64,000 bases of DNA, taken from NCBI RefSeq assembly GCF_030052815.1, contig NC_079500.1, positions 4,920,298-4,984,297 of the forward strand, written 5' to 3'. This DNA comes from Hevea brasiliensis (taxonomy: Eukaryota > Streptophyta > Magnoliopsida > Malpighiales > Euphorbiaceae). The notes below the pieces were generated by a model. That model made no database searches. It was not told the DNA's origin and was given only the letters and a program-made list of their open reading frames with translations. The position numbers and the translations under genes were made by a program. This document shows, in pieces, positions 58,500-64,000 of the stretch (positions are counted from its first letter, which is position 1; every line of letters begins with the position of its first letter).

Positions 58500-61240
58500 A
58501 AATGCATCTATGTGTAGCTCGTTTGACGGATTGCATTCATGGCTGCCTCTTTATATATGGAGCCTTGGGAGTTTACCCCAAATAGGGTTTTTGCATGAAG
58601 TGGACTGAGAGTTTTGGGATGGTAGAGCGCAGTTTCAGCTGGATATATGAGTTGTATAGTTGATTTAGTTACAAGAACTTGTAAAATGTTTAGTTCCAAT
58701 CAATAGGGAACTAAGTCTGATCTAGCCTTTCGAGTAATGCAACAGAAAGAAAGAGAAGTTCCAACGGTTTTCTCTTTTTCAACTGAGAATAACAGTTCTT
58801 GTTAAGGGATAAGGAACTTGGTGATGGTTTTGAGTTTCAGTAATATATAGTGCTGTTAAGAGAAAAGTTGGTTAATTAAACTGAAATTTAATTTACTAAA
58901 AATGTTAATTTGTCAAAATGTTTTATCTGTAATTAACGTAATTGTTTTTTTTTTTTCACATGTTAATTATATTGACTATATATGGTGATATATTGTTGAT
59001 TAATGCATTATTCAAACTTCAATTAATATCACTCAAAGTTCATTTAACCATATTTCATTGGAATACTCTGATCAGAAGTTGACTCAACTTCTAGTTGATA
59101 TTGACATGCTTAAATAAATTAGACACAATAAAAAGTAATTTAGGGTTTATTTATTTAAACATAAAAAAAATAGAGAAATATTTTTTATTGTGTCTAATAT
59201 TTACTGAAGCATGGAATAAATATCACATATAGTCACTTAACTTTATCAGTGTTTTCATAAAAATCACTGAACTTTAATTTTTTTTATAAAACTTACTAAA
59301 CTTCAATTTGATTTCATAAACTCGCTGTAGCTCAAATTAAAATTTTATAGGTTAACCTGTTAACCCATCAACTATTTTATAAATAAAATAAATTATTTTT
59401 TTTTTTTTGTTTCTTAAAAAAAAAGAAAATAAGATGCATAAAACGCATCTACTTACTTCTCTGGCCGTCAAACTCCTTCCCTTCCTCTATTTATTCTCCA
59501 CTAGCAATGCTAGGTAATTTTATTTATAAAATAATTGACTATTTAGTAGGTTAATCTCAAAAGTTTTAATTTTCAGTTATAATAATTTTTATAAAATCAA
59601 ATTGAAAAAAATTAAAATTTAGTGATTTTTATGAAAATATTTATAAATTTAAGTAATCGTATGTGATAATTACTCTTAAATATATACAGATTAATTAGTT
59701 TTTAGCTGAAGTATCAACAAAATTTAGCCAGAAAAATTTTAGATGATATTAAAATAAAATTTGAGTATTTTTATGATACATATTAAAATTAAGAGTCGGT
59801 GATAAAATGATCTCAAAATCAATGGAAGGTGAATGAAATTAAACCGGAATTTGTAGAAGCATTTTTCCTGAATTTTCTCATTGATCATAGATGTCTTTGG
59901 ATTTCAAGATACCTTTAGGTTCTCTCTGTTTTGGCTGCTGATGAATATCTATAATTCTCTTTCATTGCAGCCAATGAATTTTAATTATTTGAGAAACTAT
60001 TGACCTATAATAAGTAAAACTTCAGAAAGCCCTTAGAAGTTCAAAGTCCTAATAATGCAAAATTAGCCAGAAATTAACCACAATGTCATCTTAGTGATAT
60101 CAACATCATTCATAAGATATGAGTTTTGAGATTAAATTTTAATTAAAATTAGTGAATTTTAATAAAATCTCAAATTTAAATGCCAAATGAAAAAAAGGAA
60201 AAAAAAAACTGCTATGGATGATTACAAAATTAATTACCATCAATTTAGTTAGTTTAATTATGGAATTACTATTCACTTCGTCCCACAAAAATAGATTTAT
60301 TTCTATTTTCACATGGATTAAGAAAATATAATTAATATAGTTAAAATAATAAATTTTATTTTATCTTTTCTTAATATATCATTCATCATTTAAAATTAAA
60401 TAACTCATATTATTAAATTATTCTTGAAACTAATAGATTTTACTTTTTTATGTATATTAAATAAGAGCATATTAATAAGTTAATAAATAAATTAATATTT
60501 TAAAAAGGAAAATGAATAATAATTTAGGACAAATAAAATAGAAAAATAAGCGTATCATTTAAAATACACAAATAAAATACATGAAAATATTATAAGTGAT
60601 TATACATATCAAAGTTGTTTTATATTCATTATCAATCATTATCTTACCAAGTGTTTGGTCAAAATTTCTAGTTTTTCTCTTAGAAGTTGGAACTATTATG
60701 AAATTTCTTCCTTAATTATATGAATATATATACTCTATATAATAAATATTTTCAAAGGTGAAATGGGAAAATAAAGATTTAATCAGAAAATCAAATTTGA
60801 GAGGGCATATTGAAGACAGATAAATTGAATGACAATAGAATTTCAAAAGAATAACTTAAATCAGAAACAAAAAAAAAATTAGGTTTGTTGATTTGCCTAA
60901 TAATTGCATTCTTAACAAAATTTACGTGTTTAAATTGATTATACACCCGATTAATATATGATTTGCACATCATTTTTTTTTTATTTTGAGATTTAATAAG
61001 TACTTTGTGGTGTTACAGTTTTGAATTAATCGAGTGTATGACTGAGTTTCGTGAGTCATTTTTATCACTATTAAGTTTCGAAAAATTTATGTACTATTAA
61101 GTTTTGAAAAATTTATGTCTTGACCTGGTTATCAAGATATACGTAAATTTATATATTTAACAGGTGAGTCTCATTATATATCTCATGTTTTGAATCAGTG
61201 GATTGAGTTTAAGTAAAAAATTTCTAAGTTTCAACATTAC
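58500..61240. other. Spacer between the pectinesterase gene and pseudogene
   Basis: No supported gene. The first 200 bases hold the likely pectinesterase promoter. A long-TIR MITE occupies 59217-59690. The rest is AT-rich. Confidence 0.6.
59217..59690. mobile_element. Long-TIR MITE, Mutator-like
   Basis: The left arm is TATCACATATAGTCACTTAAC followed by TTTTCATAAAAATCACT. The reverse-complemented right arm reads TATCACATACGATTACTTAAA followed by TTTTCATAAAAATCACT. The arms align over well over 100 bp around a short unique centre. Non-coding. The terminal motif is of a kind common in plant MULE-derived MITEs. Confidence 0.6.
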
Positions 61241-61251
61241 AACTAAGAATA

Positions 61252-62780
61252 TTAGTGTATCAAGCCAGGGACAAACTTTGCATTGGTCCCATTCAACCAT
61301 TCACTTCCTTGAATGAAACGATCAACAGTTAATTGAGTAGCTTCATTCTTGTCAGTCAATGAAACCCTTCCATTTGACCCTCTTATCGGTGGCGGCTCCC
61401 GCACCGGTATTGCCATACTCAATAAACTCCAAGGCGTCAAGGTACAAATTTCCATTCCATGGTAGCCACCCATCTGGGTGAATGGCATCTATAATTTCTG
61501 ATTCCATGATGACTGCCCTTGAGAATTCCTTCCAGGGCCTGCCCAAGTATGACAGGATGGTGGTCCTATCACGGAATAGTTTGTCCTCAGCTACAATTTT
61601 GCAGTTCTGAAGGACTAATCCTGTGGTTTGATGCCTGATAGCCCTGCCTTGTGCGGTGACAGCGTTAAATTGGTTATTCAGTGGTCTATTCACAACAATC
61701 AAAGAGTTCTGTATTACGCAAGAGGCGTCCCCGAAGATGAAATCAGTGGTGCCTGAAATTGTGCAGTTGCTGAAAAATTGGCGATGGGCTTGGACGTACA
61801 ATGTGTCTTGATACCCGTCAATCTTGCAGTCAAAAAATGCTACCTTATCAGCCTGGACTCGGAGTGCCACAGCCTAGTGACCTTCAGGACCAGCAGTGTT
61901 TTCAAATGCCATGGATCTGGCAGTGAATCCTTCTCCTAGAGCCTCTAAAACATTAATACAGCAAGAAAAATTCTATCATTTTCATCAACTAAAAACAATA
62001 AATAAACCATTAACACCTTCTAGCCCAGCAATTGAATTCTTGATCACTATTCTTACCGAAGGTGCAAGATCTCATGGTTTTGTAGCCAGTTTTACTGCGG
62101 TGGCTTCCTGTGACAACAGTCTTCAGAGGGCCATCACCATACATAAACACATTGACCATTTTCTTGTCCACAGACACGTAGTCTTTATAGATTCCAGCCT
62201 TAACGTAGACGATAAATGGGGCTACATTCTTTGGTGGGATGGAGCCAAGAGCTTCGGTGATGGTCTTGAAATCTCCACTACCATTCAAAGCCACAATAAC
62301 ATTAGACTTAATGGTGCTAATGTCCTGTGTAACCAAAAGCCTACGGTTCATGCCTGTGTACTACATGGGATAACCATCCTCGCCAACAGAAAGAAGCCTC
62401 TGAGTATTATTTTTGCTATCAGTACCAAAATCGAATTTTAATCCGAAGGAATAAAATGTTTGACAATGCATTTACGATAGCTAAGGCATTACTGGTGAGT
62501 TGGCCTGCATCAATCATACCATCTTTCATGGAGGTCTTGTACTGGCTATTCCGATCGCCGAATTGATCCTGGCAGGTTTGTTGGTAAGTGACAACTGCAC
62601 TGAGCCAGTTCTGTAGCTCAGCTATTCGTTGATCCATGGTGTGAAGGGTACTTTCACCCACCAAAGCAAAGGATGCCTGAAGCTCCTGGACTGCATCATC
62701 CAACAATTCTTTACAATCTTCCAGGGCCAATTTTGTGTCTGGATCAAAGGATGAATTTGCCTTCACCATTAGATTGTCAG
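61252..62780 (-). pseudogene. Pectinesterase pseudogene (tandem relative of the 57 kb gene)
   Basis: The PMEI domain is only partly present (62780-62430, from LMVKANSSFDPDTKLALEDC). A break near 62430-62450 and a TAG in the GYPM-stop-YTGMNRRLL segment (about 62365) interrupt exon 1. The catalytic part begins VALNGSGDFKTITEAL. Exon 2 (about 61945-61252) has a TAG at about 61873 in place of the Gln of GPEGHQAVALR, then intact GYQDTLY, GTTDFIFG and YLGRPWKEFSR, followed by a frameshift near 61375 before SLTDKNEATQLTVDRFIQGSEW. The N-terminal anchor and first half of the PMEI domain are replaced by gypsy gag sequence. At least three independent lesions mean it is dead. Confidence 0.88.
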
Positions 62781-62948
62781 ACAAATTGAAAGATGAGTAT
62801 TCTTTGCAATCTTCTCCAATAACTCATAAGCTTCATCTTCATGCTTTATAATAAATTCTCCTCCTGTTTGAGCATCAATTATCCCTCTGATTGCAGAAGT
62901 AACATTTGTGTAAAAATTCTGGTTTATCATCCATTTCGGAATGGTTTA

Positions 62949-63593
62949 TCATTCATCTTCTCTTGGTCTGAAAGCTGTTATTTGATTCCTCAATTCTTGA
63001 GTTTTTTCAGGTGGAAAATATTGTGCAAGAAATGCATCAGTGAGTTGCTCCCAATTTGTGATGGAGTTGTGAGGTAAAGAGTCAAGCCAATCCAATGCTC
63101 TATCTTTCAAAGAGAATGGGAATAACTTCAATCTTGCTGCATCATCAGACACTCCAGGTTATTTTTGCATGTCACAGATCATAGCAAACTTCTTCAGATG
63201 TGTGTGTGGATTTTCAGAAGGATGTCCCCCGAATTGGGAATTTTGAATCATTTGAAGAACTCCAAAATCCATCTTGTAGCTATTTGCATCAATTCTTGGT
63301 CTTGCTATGCTCTCTCTTAAATCATCAAAACGAGGAAAAGCATGATCCATCATACTTCCCCTAGGCACATTAGCATTTATAATCTCTTCACCTTGGGCTG
63401 CATTTTCATTGTTTCGATCATTTCCAGCATTAACACCAATTCTCATTCTTTCATCAGCCATGACTTCTTCTAATTCAGTTTCTCTCAGAGCTTCTTTTCT
63501 TTTCCTGGTTTCTTTCTTGTTGGCTTTACAAAATTTCTCAATTTCAGGATTGAACAATAAGGATGTGTCACTTGTGCTTCTAGCTCTTCTCAT
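62949..63593 (-). pseudogene. Gypsy gag fragment
   Basis: Two open pieces, 63593-63159 and 63152-62949, separated by an in-frame stop near 63158 in an otherwise continuous gag sequence (KKFAMICDMQK then MSDDAARLKLFPFSL after a short gap). Charged N-terminus with RKRKE and ELEEVMADERMR, then the gag core. Confidence 0.8.
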
Positions 63594-63730
63594 AAAAGAT
63601 TAAAAGTACCTGAAAAAGAACAAACAAACACAAAATGAAAAGATAACAAAAAAAATAAAACTATAAACAACTAAAATAATCAAGAATTCAATCTTAAACA
63701 AACAACTCCCCGGCAACGGCGCCAAAAACT

Positions 63731-64000
63731 TGATGTGGCCCAACCGCAAGTGCACGGGTCGTACAAGTAATACAGTAAAGATATCGTTCCCACGATGAGT
63801 TGTGTTAATGATTGAATTTTTGATATAAAAAGTTAACTAAATTGAACTAATTTCAAAATTAAAACAATAGATTGAATGGGTATTGGAGTATGAAATCTAT
63901 ATGTGCAAAATTAATAATCTATCTAACAATATATTAATTAAACTAAAATTGCATCAAATTGAAATAAGCAAGTTCAAATATGGCAGGGTTTAAAATGGCA
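63731..64000 (-). repeat. Partial LTR of the Athila-type element
   Basis: The sequence next to the primer site contains CCGCAAGTGCACGGGTCGTACAAGTAAT, a segment I associate with Athila-type LTRs. It is cut by the window edge. Confidence 0.6.

Larger units (their letters stand above)
62780..64000 (-). mobile_element. Athila-type Ty3/gypsy retrotransposon, 5' part (runs off right edge)
   Basis: On the minus strand: an LTR from beyond 64000 to about 63731, then the primer site TGGCGCCGTTGCCGGGG (63706-63724 region), a leader, and gag. Gag starts MRRARSTSDTSLLFNPEIEK at 63593 and contains the Retrotrans_gag core DAARLKLFPFSLKDRALDWL through FFPPEKTQELRNQI-like sequence. The gag fragments contain stops (near 63158 and 62948), and a block after FRPREDE is missing. 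The last recognisable gag part (GIIDAQTGGEFIIKHEDEAY) abuts the pectinesterase pseudogene near 62780. No pol is present, so the element is truncated at its 3' side. Confidence 0.8.

Noticed and set aside
1..64000. CRISPR arrays, bacterial operons, phage or plasmid features
   Set aside because: None seen. The gene structure and repeats are those of a plant nuclear genome.

Overview
The window looks like nuclear DNA of a dicot plant. The genes are intron-rich with GT-AG junctions, the intergenic DNA is very AT-rich, and several plant mobile-element families are present (Ty1/copia, Tekay-like and Athila-like Ty3/gypsy, an RTE-type LINE, hAT and MITE elements). Every gene I recognise is of a plant type: type-I pectinesterases with an inhibitor pro-region, a DUF1644 protein and a bHLH of the anther/tapetum subgroup. 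A member of the Malpighiales such as a Euphorbiaceae species would fit, but that is inference and the species is not proven.

Layout, left to right. (1) The 5' part of an NDC80/HEC1 kinetochore gene runs off the left edge (minus strand). (2) A bHLH transcription factor gene at 3.9-5.7 kb (minus) has a decayed tandem copy at 10.0-11.2 kb. The copy lost 444 bp of exon 1 and carries a premature stop, and a frameshifted piece of an unrelated membrane-protein gene lies directly downstream of it. (3) From 11.6 to 18.9 kb there is no intact gene. This stretch holds a probable solo Tekay-type LTR, a poly(A)-tailed insert and MITEs. (4) A DUF1644 zinc-finger-like gene has its whole coding exon at 24.2-25.3 kb, and its likely non-coding first exon lies about 4.8 kb upstream. 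The intervening intron carries a 1.74 kb hAT-like element with an 8-bp target duplication and, inside it, a perfect 74-bp inverted repeat.

(5) A separase (ESP1) gene covers 26.6-51.8 kb on the minus strand, with about 27 exons. Its introns hold a copia element at 33.8-38.7 kb and an RTE LINE at 41.9-48.2 kb. The LINE is itself split by a younger, rearranged copia. The coding exons remain open and both catalytic motifs are present. (6) An MRT4-type ribosome assembly gene (plus, 52.8-55.9 kb) carries a short truncated RTE copy with a 16-bp target duplication in its last intron. (7) An open pectinesterase gene (minus, 56.6-58.4 kb) has two active-site residues changed. Further right is a pectinesterase pseudogene whose N-terminal part has been replaced by an Athila-like gypsy gag region running to the right edge.

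NDC80 and separase both act in chromosome segregation and MRT4 in ribosome assembly, but they are separate transcription units and I see no sign of a functional cluster. I found no clearly new biological system. The most informative observations are the nested and rearranged elements inside separase, the perfect hairpin in the DUF1644 leader intron, the tandem bHLH decay, and the altered pectinesterase active site. Exon boundaries were read by eye from splice motifs and protein-family knowledge, and a few could be off by some bases.
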